64,000 nucleotides of DNA from an uncultured Pseudorhodobacter sp. (GTDB lineage Bacteria > Pseudomonadota > Alphaproteobacteria > Rhodobacterales > Rhodobacteraceae): the NCBI GenBank assembly GCA_913062925.1, contig CAJXWJ010000010.1:1-64000 (forward strand). The letters are read 5' to 3'. The notes under the pieces were generated by a model, which saw only the letters and a list, made by a program, of their open reading frames with translations, was not told the origin of the DNA and made no database searches. How positions within the stretch are numbered: position 1 is the first letter of the stretch; the number at the start of each line of letters is the position of its first letter. Of this stretch, positions 30,989-41,252 are shown piece after piece. The translations under genes and the position numbers were made by a program.

Positions 30989-31759
30989 ATGTCTGAGCCA
31001 CAAAGTTCGAATGATATTGAGGATGTGCTGTCCTCGATCCGCCGGCTGGTGTCAGAGGATTTGCGGCCGATGACTCGCACAGCAACGCCGGACCCCGTGG
31101 CAAGCCCTGCGATCGAGGCGAATGACAAACTGATCCTGACTCCGGCGCTGCGGGTGGTTGAAACCGCCGAAGCTACCCCGCCGCGCCCGCAAGTCCGCTA
31201 TCCGCGTACGGTGGAAATCGTTGATTTCGAAGCCGATCCCGAAGCAGAAGAGCGGATCGAGCCTGCCGAGATGGAGAAAGTGTTTGCCACTTTGGCACCC
31301 GCTTCCGAGACCGAAGCGCTGGGGGATTTCGAGCAAGACGTCAGCGAAGCGCCGATGTTTGATGGTGCGATGATGACCCCCGAGCAAGAGGCCGAAGCGG
31401 TTCCCGTTTGGGCGCAGGTGGGCTTTGACCGCGACGAAATTGCCGACGATCTGCCGCCGCCCGCTGCCTCTGCGCAAAGCGATGCCGAATGGGTGGATGC
31501 CGCCGAGGCCAGTGTGATTGCCAGCCTTGCCTCTGATCCAAGCGATCCTGCGCAAAACTGGCAGGCTGAACCGCCCTCTGCGCAGTCCTCCGAGGCGGAC
31601 GAGGAGCTGTTGTTCAACGAAGAGGTGTTGCGCGATCTGGTCCGCGACATTCTGCGCGAAGAGCTTGCTGGCAGCATGGGCGAGCGCATCACCCGCAACA
31701 TTCGGAAAATGGTCCGCGCCGAGATTGCGCGTGGGCTTGCGACGCAGGATCTGGGCTAA
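30989..31759 (+). CDS. PopZ-like (DUF2497-type) acidic protein
   Basis: N-term SNDIEDVLSSIRRLVSEDLRP, acidic/Pro linker, C-term EEVLRDLVRDILREELAGSMGERITRNIRKMVRAEIARGLATQ; same layout as PopZ. Confidence 0.55.
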   Translation: MSEPQSSNDIEDVLSSIRRLVSEDLRPMTRTATPDPVASPAIEANDKLILTPALRVVETAEATPPRPQVRYPRTVEIVDFEADPEAEERIEPAEMEKVFATLAPASETEALGDFEQDVSEAPMFDGAMMTPEQEAEAVPVWAQVGFDRDEIADDLPPPAASAQSDAEWVDAAEASVIASLASDPSDPAQNWQAEPPSAQSSEADEELLFNEEVLRDLVRDILREELAGSMGERITRNIRKMVRAEIARGLATQDLG

Positions 31760-31788
31760 GACAAGCCTTCAGCGGTTTTTGCCAAAAC

Positions 31789-31814
31789 AAAAGCGCCCCA
31801 AGGGGCGCTTTTTT
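31789..31814. terminator. Bidirectional intrinsic terminator between convergent genes
   Basis: AAGCGCCCC-AA-GGGGCGCTTTTTT. Confidence 0.85.
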
Positions 31815-31834
31815 CTGTCTGCGAAAGCTTTGGC

Positions 31835-32161
31835 TTATGCCGCTTCTGCGTGTTCCAGCTCGAGCGCGTGACGACGCTCGCTTTCTTCGCGCGACAGCGC
31901 CACCGAGGTGCGCACGCCTTTGGACACGAATTCCATCAGACCTTTGACCACACGCTCGTTGGGATCAATGCCTGCACAAGACAAAACCTCGCGGCCATCG
32001 CGCGAGCGCGCCCAGCGGGCGATCTGGTCTGGACCGTTGCCATATTTCTTGTCGTCAGCGATTGCATCGTCAAGCGCAGCCAAAACCACGGCGGCAAAAA
32101 GCTTGCGCGCGCGCTGGCCCTGCTCGAAGTTGTAGGCCGAGCTGTCAATCGAATCAAACAT
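31835..32161 (-). CDS. Small conserved alphaproteobacterial protein (DUF6280-like)
   Basis: MFDSIDSSAYNFEQGQRARKLFAAVVLAALDDAIADDKKYGNGPDQIARWARSRDGREVLSCAGIDPNERVVKGLMEFV; the 357-aa ORF runs upstream without support. Confidence 0.7.
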   Translation of the reverse strand: MFDSIDSSAYNFEQGQRARKLFAAVVLAALDDAIADDKKYGNGPDQIARWARSRDGREVLSCAGIDPNERVVKGLMEFVSKGVRTSVALSREESERRHALELEHAEAA

Positions 32162-32377
32162 GGCAAAGTCCTTATTTCTTGGTCTTGTCTTTCCGTTCGT
32201 TCGGCGCTTGTAACGCTTTGGTAACGATTCGGGCGACTGTCTTTCGAATAGCGGCCATGCGCTAGGCGCATAGCTGCCGATCTGGCTTACTGCATTTAGT
32301 TGGCTTGCGAGCAAGCCGGACCCGATATATAGGGTGCGACTTAACTTCTTCAACCTTTTGACAAGGTTTTGCCACAA

Positions 32378-32941
32378 ATGCCGAAGATCAACGGAAACGA
32401 AATTAAGCCGGGAATGATTGTTGAACATGACGCAGGCCTTTGGGCTGCCGTCAAAGTCAACCATGTAAAGCCCGGAAAAGGTGGGGCTTTCGCTCAGGTT
32501 GAGCTGAAGAACCTGCGCGATGGCCGCAAGTTGAACGAGCGCTTCCGCTCGGAAGACAAGGTCGAGCGGGTCGAGTTGGAAAACAAAGACCAGCAGTTCC
32601 TTTATGAAACCGACGGGCGTCTGGTGTTCATGGATGCCGAAACCTACGAGCAGGTCGAGATCGACGCCGAGCTTTTGGGCGATCGTCGCCCCTTCTTGCA
32701 AGACGGCATGATGGCCACCGTGAACTATTACGGCGAAGAGCCTTTGAACGTCAGCCTGCCGCAAAAGGTCAAATGCAAGATCGTCGAGACCGAGCCTGTG
32801 CAAAAAGGCCAGACCGCAGCGAACAGCTTTAAGCCTGCGATTTTGGACAATGGCGTGCGCATCATGATCCCGCCCTTTATCGGCGTCGATGAAGAGATCA
32901 TTGTTCACACCGAACTTATGGAATATTCCGAGCGGGCATAA
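32378..32941 (+). CDS. efp: Translation elongation factor P
   Basis: [49 protein letters not shown]...; three-domain EF-P. Confidence 0.96.
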   Translation: MPKINGNEIKPGMIVEHDAGLWAAVKVNHVKPGKGGAFAQVELKNLRDGRKLNERFRSEDKVERVELENKDQQFLYETDGRLVFMDAETYEQVEIDAELLGDRRPFLQDGMMATVNYYGEEPLNVSLPQKVKCKIVETEPVQKGQTAANSFKPAILDNGVRIMIPPFIGVDEEIIVHTELMEYSERA

Positions 32942-32964
32942 TCTCGCAAGGTTTCGCCCTGTTG

Positions 32965-32991
32965 AAAGGCCGCCTTCGGGCGGTCTTTTTC
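32965..32991 (+). terminator. Intrinsic terminator after efp
   Basis: GGCCGCC-TTCG-GGCGGTC-TTTTT. Confidence 0.88.
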
Positions 32992-33005
32992 ATTTGGGGG
33001 TGGCG

Positions 33006-33827
33006 ATGGCATATCCGAGCCAGGTTTTGGCGGCAGTGCGGGCGGCGGCGCGGGCCAAGATCTTGCCGCGCTTTGGCCAATTGGCAAGTGCCGAGGTAAC
33101 GGCCAAGGCGGCCTTTGACGATCTGGTCACCATCGCAGATGTCGAGGCCGAAGCGATGATCCGCGAGATCTTGGCGCGCGAGTGGCGTGAAGCACGGGTG
33201 ATCGGCGAGGAAAGTGTTGCAGCAGATCCTGCCTTGCGCGACAGCTTTGGTCAAAGCGGCTGGCTGGTGGTGGTCGATCCGGTCGATGGCACCTGGAATT
33301 TCAGCAAAGGGCTGGCGCTGTTCGGGGTGATTGCTGTGGTGGCAGAGGCGGGGCGGCTGGACTACGGCCTGCTTTATGATCCGCTGCGCGATGATTGGAT
33401 CGAGGCGCGGGCGGGGGAGCCTGCGCGTTTTGTCACCGCTGCGGGGCAGGTGCGGGTCTTGCAAACCTCGGCCGAGCGCGACCCGTCGCGGATGCAGGGC
33501 TATGTGCCATTGGTGCTGTTTGAGGCCGAGGCCAAGCGCGCGGCGGCGCTGGCGGGGCTGGGGTATCGGCGGATCAGCTCGATGATGTGTTCGTGCCATG
33601 AATACCGCATGCTGGCGCAGGGGCATGTCGATTTCGTGCTGAGCGGTCCCGAGCCGCACCCTTGGGACCATGCGGCGGCGGTGGTGATCGTGCAAGCCGC
33701 GGGTGGCGTGGCGCGGTTTCTGGATGGCGGCGTCTATGACATCACGCGGCGGCGCGGTGTTTTACTGCTGGCGAGTTGCGAAGAGGTTTGGCAACAGGTT
33801 GCGCGCGATTACGCAAGCCTGGCCTGA
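33006..33827 (+). CDS. Inositol monophosphatase family protein (possible HisN-type)
   Basis: AREWREARVIGEESVAAD...WLVVVDPVDGTWNFSKGLALFGVIAVV...PEPHPWDHAAAVVIVQAAGG. Confidence 0.85.
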   Translation: MAYPSQVLAAVRAAARAKILPRFGQLASAEVTAKAAFDDLVTIADVEAEAMIREILAREWREARVIGEESVAADPALRDSFGQSGWLVVVDPVDGTWNFSKGLALFGVIAVVAEAGRLDYGLLYDPLRDDWIEARAGEPARFVTAAGQVRVLQTSAERDPSRMQGYVPLVLFEAEAKRAAALAGLGYRRISSMMCSCHEYRMLAQGHVDFVLSGPEPHPWDHAAAVVIVQAAGGVARFLDGGVYDITRRRGVLLLASCEEVWQQVARDYASLA

Positions 33828-33879
33828 GGCGGGCGGGTCGGGGGGGCTGTCTGCCCCCCACAGCCTTGGCCTTTGGCCA

Positions 33880-33918
33880 AGGCCTCCCCCCGAGGATATT
33901 TTCAGACAGATGAAAGGC
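33880..33918. repeat. Dispersed repeat copy overlapping the 3' end of ygfZ-like CDS
   Basis: GGCCTCCCCCCGAGGATATTTTCAGACAGATGAAAGGC; stop codon and last codons of the minus-strand CDS lie inside. Confidence 0.75.
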
Positions 33919-34660
33919 TGATCCGGGCGGTCTCGGCGGTGAGGTTTTCTGTGCGATCAAAGCGCAGATAGGCGATGGCCTGGTTGCCAGATTGGGTGAA
34001 AAGCCGGCCTGCGGCCTTGTCGCCTGCCATGATTTGCGTGCCTGAGGGGGCGCTGCCGGTGATGGTGACGGTGGTCAGGCCCTTTTTCAGCTCGGTCTTA
34101 TGTTTCATCCGCGCGGTGACCTCTTGGCCGACATAGCAGCCTTTGCGGAAATCGACGCCGTTGAGGCGTTCAAAACCGGATTCGAGCAGGTAGCTGTCGT
34201 CGGGGATCAGCTCGATGCCGGTTTCGGGGATGCAGTGCGCGACGCGGATTGCGTCCCAATCAATCTGGGGCGGCGCGCCGGCTGCGCCGTAGCTGCGCCA
34301 GCCCAAGGCTGGGTGGCGCGGGTCGGCAAAGCCGCCCTTTGGGGTGGGGCCAAGGCCGCGGGTGACGCAGAGCGGGCTGGGGCTGATCTGCACATCGGCG
34401 CGCAGCCGGTACATGCTTAGGCGGCGGGTGGTGGCCTCGGCGATGCTGGTCTTGATATCCAGCAGCAGCGCATCGCCCATCGCGATCAGAAAGAAATCGG
34501 CCAGATATTTGCCTTGTGGTGTCAAAAGCGCCGCCCAACGAATGCCGTCGGCCTTGCCCAAGGCCAGCACATCATTGCTGACCATGCCTTGCAAAAAGCC
34601 AAGCCTGTCTGCGCCGGTGAGGCTATAAAGGCTGCGGTCGGTTGCGGTTTCGCCTGTCAT
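33902..34660 (-). CDS. ygfZ: YgfZ/GcvT-like folate-binding Fe-S assembly protein
   Basis: ADRLGFLQGMVSNDVLALG...LTPQGKYLADFFLI...FRKGCYVGQEVTARMKHKTELKKGL (K-G-C-Y-x-G-Q-E motif). Confidence 0.88.
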   Translation of the reverse strand: MTGETATDRSLYSLTGADRLGFLQGMVSNDVLALGKADGIRWAALLTPQGKYLADFFLIAMGDALLLDIKTSIAEATTRRLSMYRLRADVQISPSPLCVTRGLGPTPKGGFADPRHPALGWRSYGAAGAPPQIDWDAIRVAHCIPETGIELIPDDSYLLESGFERLNGVDFRKGCYVGQEVTARMKHKTELKKGLTTVTITGSAPSGTQIMAGDKAAGRLFTQSGNQAIAYLRFDRTENLTAETARISLSSV

Positions 34661-34784
34661 CGCTTCGGTCCTTATCGCTGGGCTTAGGCTAGCCTTTAGG
34701 GCGCAGAAGGGCAAGCGCGGTGCGGTGGATTGACGAAGCCCAAGCCGAGCGCTAGCCATTGGGGGAAATCTTAGGGAGCCTGTC

Positions 34785-35996
34785 ATGTCACTTGCCAATG
34801 GTCGCCACTATCTTGCCATTCCGGGGCCTTCGGTGATGCCCGATCGTGTGCTGGCGGCGATGCATCGCGCGGCGCCAAATATCTACGAGGGCGGCTTGCA
34901 TGATCTGGTTGACTCGCTTTGGCCGGATCTGAAGGCGGTGGCGGGCACCACCACGGCTTCGGTGGCGGGCTATATCGGCAATGGCCATGCGGTTTGGGAA
35001 GCGGCAAATGCCAATCTATTTTCGCGCGGCGACAAGGCTTTGGTGCTGGCAGTGGGGCAGTTCGGCCTAAGCTGGGCGCAATCGGCGCGCGCGATGGGGA
35101 TCGAGGTCGAGGTCATTGACTTTGGCAAGGCCACGCCGGTGGATATGGACCGTGTCGAGGCGGCCTTGCGCGCCGATGCTGCGGGCAAGATCAAGGCGGT
35201 GTTGATGACGCATGTCGATACCGCCTCGACCATTCGCACCGATATTGCGGCTTTGCGTGCGGCGATGGATGCGGCGGGGCATCCGGCCCTCTTGGCGGTG
35301 GATTGCATAGCGAGCCTTGGCTGCGATGAATACCGCATGGATGCTTGGGGCGTTGATGTCACGGTGGCGGCCAGCCAAAAGGGGCTGATGACGCCGCCCG
35401 GCATGGGCTTTGTCTGGTTTTCCGAGAAGGCGCGGGCGGTGGGCAAGACCGCTGATCTGCGCACGCCCTATTGGGATTGGGCGCCACGGGTGCAGGGGGG
35501 CGAGTTCTGGCAGCTTTGGGATGGCACGGCGCCGACGCATCATCTGTTTGGCCTGCGCGAGGCTTTGGACATGATCAAAGAAGAGGGCTTGGAAAACGTC
35601 TGGGCGCGCCATGATTGTTTGGCGCGCGCGGTTTGGGCGGCTTTTGACTGCTGGTCGGCGGGCAATGCCGCGATTGGCTTGAACGTCGCCAATCCGCGCG
35701 ATCGGGCGCGGGCGGTGACGGCGGCCCGGCTGGGTGCGCCCCATGCCACCCGCCTGCGCGATTGGTGCGAGCATAAGGCGGGGGTGACCTTGGGCATTGG
35801 CCTTGGCATGGCACCGCCAAGTGATCCGGCCTATCACGGCTTTTTGCGGGTGGGCCATATGGGCCATGTCAACGCGCATATGACTTTGGGCGCTTTGGCG
35901 GTGATGGAGGCGGGGATGATCGCGCTGGATATCCCGCATGGCGGCGGCGCGCTTGCGGCGGCGGCGGGCGTGGTGGCGGCAGGCGCTGGCGCCTAA
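34785..35996 (+). CDS. Alanine/serine-glyoxylate aminotransferase family
   Basis: HYLAIPGPSVMPDRVLAAMHRAAPNIYEGGLHDLVDSLWPDLKAVAG...VTVAASQKGLMTPPGMGFVWFS. Confidence 0.88.
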   Translation: MSLANGRHYLAIPGPSVMPDRVLAAMHRAAPNIYEGGLHDLVDSLWPDLKAVAGTTTASVAGYIGNGHAVWEAANANLFSRGDKALVLAVGQFGLSWAQSARAMGIEVEVIDFGKATPVDMDRVEAALRADAAGKIKAVLMTHVDTASTIRTDIAALRAAMDAAGHPALLAVDCIASLGCDEYRMDAWGVDVTVAASQKGLMTPPGMGFVWFSEKARAVGKTADLRTPYWDWAPRVQGGEFWQLWDGTAPTHHLFGLREALDMIKEEGLENVWARHDCLARAVWAAFDCWSAGNAAIGLNVANPRDRARAVTAARLGAPHATRLRDWCEHKAGVTLGIGLGMAPPSDPAYHGFLRVGHMGHVNAHMTLGALAVMEAGMIALDIPHGGGALAAAAGVVAAGAGA

Positions 35997-36895
35997 GCGG
36001 TTTTGGCTGCGCGCTCTCGGATCGAGATATAAAGCGCGCAGCCGATCAGCACGGCGACCCCGACAAAGGTCCAGCCATCGGGGAAATCGCCAAAGAAATA
36101 CCAGCCGACAAGCGTGGCCATGATCATCTCGGTATAGGCCAAGGGCGCCAGCAGCGAGGCTTCGGCATAGTCATAGGCGCGCACCACCAGAAAATGGCCA
36201 AAGTTCGCCACCGCCCCCAGCGCCAGAAACATCGCCCATTGCGCAGGCGTGGGCGGCAGCCAGATCAGCGGCACCACCAGCGACAGCAGGGTTGCCCCGA
36301 CGATATTGGTCTGAAAGGTGGTGACAATGGCAGGCGCTTGGCCCGAAATCGCCCGCGTCATCACGAAGTAAATCGCCAGAAAACCGCCTGCGGCCAAGGC
36401 CAGCAGACTGCCGGGGTTCAGCTCGACAAAGCCCGGGCGGATGATGATCAGCGTGCCCACAAAGCCAATCGCCACCGCAGCCCAGCGGCGCGGCCCGACC
36501 CGTTCCTTCAGCACAAAGGCCGAAAGCACGGTAACAATCAGCGGCTGGATGAAAAAGATCGCCAAAGCATCGGCAATCGGCAGATAGGTCAGGGCCGAGA
36601 AAAAGCTAAAGGTCGCCAGCGCCAGAAACCCCGCGCGCAAGCCATGATAAAGCGGGCGGCGCGGCAGCAAGCCTGCCACCCCCACCTTATGCAGCGCCAG
36701 CGGCAGCGTCACCAAAGCGCCAAAGCTTAGGCGCGCCCAGACGATCTGCAAGATCGGCACGCCCTCTTCGCCCAAGATCTTGGCAAAGACGTCGATAAAG
36801 GGCAGGGCTGCCATCGCGGCCAGCATAAAGCCCACGCCAAACAGCGGGCGCGGCACAAAGCTGTGATCGGTCGGGCGGTTGGCGCTTGCGGTCAT
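35993..36895 (-). CDS. DMT family (EamA) transporter
   Basis: About ten TM segments; VLSAFVLKERVGPRRWAAVAIGFVGTLIIIRPG. Confidence 0.88.
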   Translation of the reverse strand: MTASANRPTDHSFVPRPLFGVGFMLAAMAALPFIDVFAKILGEEGVPILQIVWARLSFGALVTLPLALHKVGVAGLLPRRPLYHGLRAGFLALATFSFFSALTYLPIADALAIFFIQPLIVTVLSAFVLKERVGPRRWAAVAIGFVGTLIIIRPGFVELNPGSLLALAAGGFLAIYFVMTRAISGQAPAIVTTFQTNIVGATLLSLVVPLIWLPPTPAQWAMFLALGAVANFGHFLVVRAYDYAEASLLAPLAYTEMIMATLVGWYFFGDFPDGWTFVGVAVLIGCALYISIRERAAKTA

Positions 36896-37110
36896 GGCGG
36901 GCTTTCGCTGGTTTGCCCTGTTTTAGGCAGCGCGCTTGCTTTTGGCGCGTTCGTTTGCGACATCTTTGCGCGAGCGGCGCAGGCGCTGCCCCCCTGATCT
37001 GCCAGAAATTCAGGCTTTTGCCACGACAAAGGCTGGTTTTCCTGCTTTGCCCCTTCATCTTCGCCATCGGACTGCTATTGTTTTAGAAAATAAAGAATGG
37101 CAGGCCGGAT

Positions 37111-37875
37111 ATGCGCGCACAGACCCGTCGCCCCGTGGTGGGGATCATCGGCAACTCGCATCTGATCAATGATCGCTATCTGGTGCATGGCGCAGGCCAG
37201 ACCAATTCGCAGGCGATTGCCGAGGTGGCGGGCTGTTTGCCGCTGATCGTGCCGACCGATCCCGCCTTGGCCGATCTGCCCGATCTGATGGCGGCTTGTG
37301 ATGGGTTTTTGTTCACCGGCGGGCGGCCGAATGTGCATCCCAGCGAATATGGCGAAGAAGAAACCCCCGCGCATGGCAGCTTTGACCGTGGCCGCGATGG
37401 TGTCGCCTTGGCGCTGGTGCGGGCTTGTGTCGAGAGGGGCCAGCCGATCATGGGGATCTGCCGTGGCTTTCAAGAGGTCAATGTCGCGATGGGCGGCACC
37501 CTTCACCCCGAGATCCGCGATCTTCCCGGCCGGATGAACCACCGCATGCCCCCCGATGGCACGCCCGAGGAAATCTTTGCGCTGCGCCATCTGGTCAGCT
37601 TTACCCAAGGCGGGGTGTTCCACCGGCTGATGGGGGCGCCTGCGGTGATGACCAACACGCTGCACGGCCAAGGCATTGCCCGCGCAGGCGCGCGGGTGGT
37701 GATCGACGGCTTTGCCCCAGATGGCACCCCCGAGGCGATCTATATCAAGGATGCGCCCGGATTTACCCTGTCGGTGCAATGGCACCCCGAATGGAACGCC
37801 GCGCAAGACCCGGTGTCTAAGGCGCTGTTCACAGGTTTTGGCGATGCCCTGCGGGCTTGGCACGCGGCGGCCTAA
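37111..37875 (+). CDS. Gamma-glutamyl-gamma-aminobutyrate hydrolase family (peptidase C26)
   Basis: FLFTGGRPNVHPSEYGEEE...GQPIMGICRGFQEVNVAMGGTLHPEI...VQWHPEW. Confidence 0.88.
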   Translation: MRAQTRRPVVGIIGNSHLINDRYLVHGAGQTNSQAIAEVAGCLPLIVPTDPALADLPDLMAACDGFLFTGGRPNVHPSEYGEEETPAHGSFDRGRDGVALALVRACVERGQPIMGICRGFQEVNVAMGGTLHPEIRDLPGRMNHRMPPDGTPEEIFALRHLVSFTQGGVFHRLMGAPAVMTNTLHGQGIARAGARVVIDGFAPDGTPEAIYIKDAPGFTLSVQWHPEWNAAQDPVSKALFTGFGDALRAWHAAA

Positions 37876-37898
37876 GGCCTTAGCCGTTTACATATTAA

Positions 37899-37925
37899 AA
37901 AGGCGGGCAAAGCGCCCGCCCTTTG
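37899..37925. terminator. Intrinsic terminator between convergent genes
   Basis: AAAGGCGGGC-AAAGC-GCCCGCCCTTT. Confidence 0.75.
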
Positions 37926-37943
37926 TGTCTCAGGCACCGCCGA

Positions 37944-38846
37944 TCAATTGGCGGGACAAACCCCATTCACCAAAGCCTGCGTGCAGACGGCAGGTGGCGT
38001 GACACTTGGAGCGGCGACATTTGGCGCCACGCTGCCTGTTGTGATAACAGGTGCCGGCATCACGCTGGGCTTTGGCACGATGATCGAAGCGGCGACAACC
38101 GTTTCGACCACCGGCTCTAACACAGGCTCGGCCTTGACCACAGGCTTTGGCGGCAGCTTCAGCTTGGCGGGATAGGATCCATCGGCATTCAGCACCACAA
38201 CCTTGGCGCCGTCCTGCACCCGCTCATAAAGCTCCATCACATCTTGGTTTATCATCCGAATGCAGCCCGAAGAGGCATTCTTACCAATCGACCACCAATC
38301 CGGCGTGCCATGAATGCGGTAGCCGTAATCAATGCCATTGGTGGTCAGGTAAAGCGCCCGCGCGCCCAAAGGATTTTCCGGCCCACCAGGCTGCCCGTCT
38401 TTCCACTTTTCCAGCTCGGGCTTGCGCGTTATCATCTCTTTCGGCGGTGTCCATGTGGGCCAGGTCTTACGATTGGTGATATTGGCAACCCCCGCCCATT
38501 CAAACCCCGCCTTGCCGACAGAGATGCCATATTGCGTGGCCTTGCCGGGGGCGGTGATCAGATACAAATGCCGCTCGGCCGGGTTGATGATGATCGAGCC
38601 CACTGGCTCGGCACTGGCGAAATCGACATCCTGCTTTTGATAGGCGCTGGGCACCTTTTCCACCGGAACGGTTGGCACGCTAAAGCTGCCATCAACGCGC
38701 GCGGCATAATGTGCCGCATTCGCTTGCGTCAAAGCCGCCGCGGCTGCCTCAGGCGACACCAACGCCGCCTGAGGCTGGCTCACGCAGCCGGAAAGTGCCA
38801 AGATCAGCAGTCCAAGATGGGTCGCAGAAGTCAAAAAGCGCATCAA
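37944..38846 (-). CDS. L,D-transpeptidase lipoprotein
   Basis: Lipobox LALSGC; IIINPAERHLYLI...YGYRIHGTPDWWSIGKNASSGCIRMINQDVMELY catalytic HGT...S.GCIRM. Confidence 0.92.
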   Translation of the reverse strand: MMRFLTSATHLGLLILALSGCVSQPQAALVSPEAAAAALTQANAAHYAARVDGSFSVPTVPVEKVPSAYQKQDVDFASAEPVGSIIINPAERHLYLITAPGKATQYGISVGKAGFEWAGVANITNRKTWPTWTPPKEMITRKPELEKWKDGQPGGPENPLGARALYLTTNGIDYGYRIHGTPDWWSIGKNASSGCIRMINQDVMELYERVQDGAKVVVLNADGSYPAKLKLPPKPVVKAEPVLEPVVETVVAASIIVPKPSVMPAPVITTGSVAPNVAAPSVTPPAVCTQALVNGVCPAN

Positions 38847-38955
38847 ACAGCCTATACAAAAAGCCAGCCGCCTTGGACTGCCCAGATTATCCTTGCCCCA
38901 AACTATCCGAGCCCGCGCAAGAGGTCAAAGCACCTTATTTACAAAACGGTGAAGA

Positions 38956-39789
38956 TCACAAAACCGTGCGCAGGTGCCAAAGTTCTGGGAACAGTTCCAC
39001 CTCCAACATGCGCCGCAAATAACCGACCCCCGAGGTGCCGCCCGTGCCGCGCTTCAACCCGATCACCCGCTCGACCGTGGTGACATGATTAAACCGCCAG
39101 CGCCGAAAGTAATCCTCCAGATCCACCAGCTTTTCGGCCAGCTCATAGGCCTGCCAATAGGTGGTGGGGTCTTTGTACACCTGGGTCCAAACCTCTTGCA
39201 CAGCCTCATTCTTGACCCAAGCCTGCGACAAATCACGCCCTAACACCTCTTCTGGGATCGCAAGCCCCATCCGCGCCAGATGCCGCAAGGCCTCGTCATA
39301 AAGGCTGGGCCGCGCTAGCTCGGCCTGCAACAGCGCGGTGATCTCGGTGCGATGCGCATGCGGCTTCAGCATCGCCAGATTGCGATTGCCCAGACTGAAC
39401 TCGATCAGGCGATATTGATGCGACTGAAACCCTGATGATTGCCCCAGACCATCGCGAAAGCTGGTGTAATCAGCGGGCGTCATGCTGCGCAACACATCCC
39501 AAGCCGAATTCAATTGCTCAAAAATCCGCGAGATTCGCGACAGCATCTTGAAAGCCTGCGGCACCCGCCCCGCCGCAATCGCGCAGCGCGCGGCGGCCAA
39601 TTCATGCAACACCAATTTCATCCAAAGCTCGGAGGTCTGGTGCTGAATGATAAATAACATCTCGTCATGCGCCGGTGTCAATTGCTGCTGGGCATCAAGG
39701 ATCTTGTCGATTTGCAAATAGTCGCCATAAGACATGCGTCCATCAAACGACATCTGCGCACCATCTTTGGCAGGATTATAAGAGGGCAT
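38956..39789 (-). CDS. kynA: Tryptophan 2,3-dioxygenase
   Basis: [46 protein letters not shown]...[18 protein letters not shown]...[15 protein letters not shown]. Confidence 0.95.
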   Translation of the reverse strand: MPSYNPAKDGAQMSFDGRMSYGDYLQIDKILDAQQQLTPAHDEMLFIIQHQTSELWMKLVLHELAAARCAIAAGRVPQAFKMLSRISRIFEQLNSAWDVLRSMTPADYTSFRDGLGQSSGFQSHQYRLIEFSLGNRNLAMLKPHAHRTEITALLQAELARPSLYDEALRHLARMGLAIPEEVLGRDLSQAWVKNEAVQEVWTQVYKDPTTYWQAYELAEKLVDLEDYFRRWRFNHVTTVERVIGLKRGTGGTSGVGYLRRMLEVELFPELWHLRTVL

Positions 39790-39911
39790 TCGGGTCTCCG
39801 GTATGAAAAGGAAAGGCAAGCGCGCGGCCTAGCGCTGCCTGTTCAACACCGAAAAATTTCCAATCTTGCGCCAAAGCGCGATCCAACCTGCGGGCCGGCA
39901 AAGCGCTGGCA

Positions 39912-40003
39912 GGGCTTTCATCTTGGTCAAAATATCCCCGCCGGAGGCATCCGCGGCTGATCTCGGAGCCTCCGGCGGGGATATTTGAGCCAAGATGAAA
40001 GCC
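39912..40003. repeat. Inverted pair of dispersed repeat between kynA and kynU
   Basis: GGCTTTCATCTTGGTCAAAATATCCCCGCCGGAGGC ... GCCTCCGGCGGGGATATTTGAGCCAAGATGAAAGCC, ~18-nt spacer. Confidence 0.85.
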
Positions 40004-40010
40004 GCCTGCA

Positions 40011-41204
40011 TCAGGTGACTTTCGCGCGGGTTTTGTAGTCTGGGCGGTCCCAGAGCGAATTTTGCATGATATCGGCGATGATGGCGACGGCGCGGTCGAC
40101 GTCGGTTTCGTCGATGAACAGCGGGGTGAAGCCGCAGCGGATGATGTCGGGCGCGCGGAAATCGCCGATGACGCCGCGGGCGATCATGGCTTGCATGATG
40201 GCATAGCCTTCGGGGTGGCGGAAAGAGACTTGACTGCCGCGCATCGCGTGATCGCGGGGGGTGGCAAGGATCAAGCTGGGGCAGCTTGCCTCGATGCCTG
40301 CGATATAGCGGTCGGTCAGGGCCAGCGAGGTGGCGCGCAGGGCCTGCATATCGACGCTGTCCCAGATATCGAGCGAGGCTTCAAGGGCGGCCAATTGCAG
40401 AATGGGTGGTGTGCCGACGCGCAGGCGTTCAGCGCCGGTTGCGGGGCGGTAGTCGAGATCAAAGGCAAAGGGGGCGGCGTGGCCTTGCCAGCCTGAAAGG
40501 GCTGGGATGGCGTGATCGGCGTGACGGGGGGCGACATAGATAAAGGCAGGGCCGCCTGGGCCAGAGTTAAGGTATTTATAGCTGCACCCGACCGCAAAAT
40601 CGGCCTTACAGGCAGCAAGCTCGACTTGGAACGCCCCTGCGGAATGCGCCAGATCCCAGATCGTCAGCGCACCATGGGCATGGGCGCGGGCGGTGATCTC
40701 GGCCATATTGTGCCGCCGCCCGGTGCGATAATCGACTTCGGTGATCATGGTGACGGCCACGGTCTCGTCGATCGCGTCCAGCACCGCTTCGGGGGCTACG
40801 GTTTTCAGCTCGTAGCCTTGGCCAAGCGTGCGGCACAGGCCCTCGGCCATATAGAGATCTGAGGGGAAGTTGCCGGTGTCTGACAGGATCACCCGCCGCT
40901 TTGGGTTCAGATCAAGACAGGCTGCCAAGGCTTGGTAGACCTTGATCGAGAGCGTGTCGCCCATCACCACATGGCCCGCTTCGGCGCCGATCAGCCGCGC
41001 GATACGGTCGCCCACATGCATCGGTTTGTCCATCCAGCCGGCCTTGTTCCAGCCGGTGATCAGCATTTTGCCCCATTCTTCCGTCACCGTCTGCGCCACC
41101 CGTGCGGCGGTGGCGCGCGGCAGCGGGCCCAGCGAGTTGCCGTCAAGATAGATCATGCCCTCGGGCAGGGTGAACAGGGCTTTGGTGGCGGAAAAATCGG
41201 TCAT
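40011..41204 (-). CDS. kynU: Kynureninase
   Basis: IYLDGNSLGPLPRATAARVAQTVTEEWGKMLITGWNKAGWMDKPMHVGDRIARLIGA...WDLAHSAGAFQVELAACKADFAVGCSYKYLNSGPGGPAFIYV. Confidence 0.94.
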   Translation of the reverse strand: MTDFSATKALFTLPEGMIYLDGNSLGPLPRATAARVAQTVTEEWGKMLITGWNKAGWMDKPMHVGDRIARLIGAEAGHVVMGDTLSIKVYQALAACLDLNPKRRVILSDTGNFPSDLYMAEGLCRTLGQGYELKTVAPEAVLDAIDETVAVTMITEVDYRTGRRHNMAEITARAHAHGALTIWDLAHSAGAFQVELAACKADFAVGCSYKYLNSGPGGPAFIYVAPRHADHAIPALSGWQGHAAPFAFDLDYRPATGAERLRVGTPPILQLAALEASLDIWDSVDMQALRATSLALTDRYIAGIEASCPSLILATPRDHAMRGSQVSFRHPEGYAIMQAMIARGVIGDFRAPDIIRCGFTPLFIDETDVDRAVAIIADIMQNSLWDRPDYKTRAKVT

Positions 41205-41252
41205 GATAGCCTTTGGCGTGGTTTCCGACCGATCATCGGGCTTGGGGGGCAA

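Noticed and set aside
31835-32908. 357-aa ORF as a single protein
   Set aside because: Only the last ~109 aa looks coding; the upstream extension is antisense to efp and lacks domain content.
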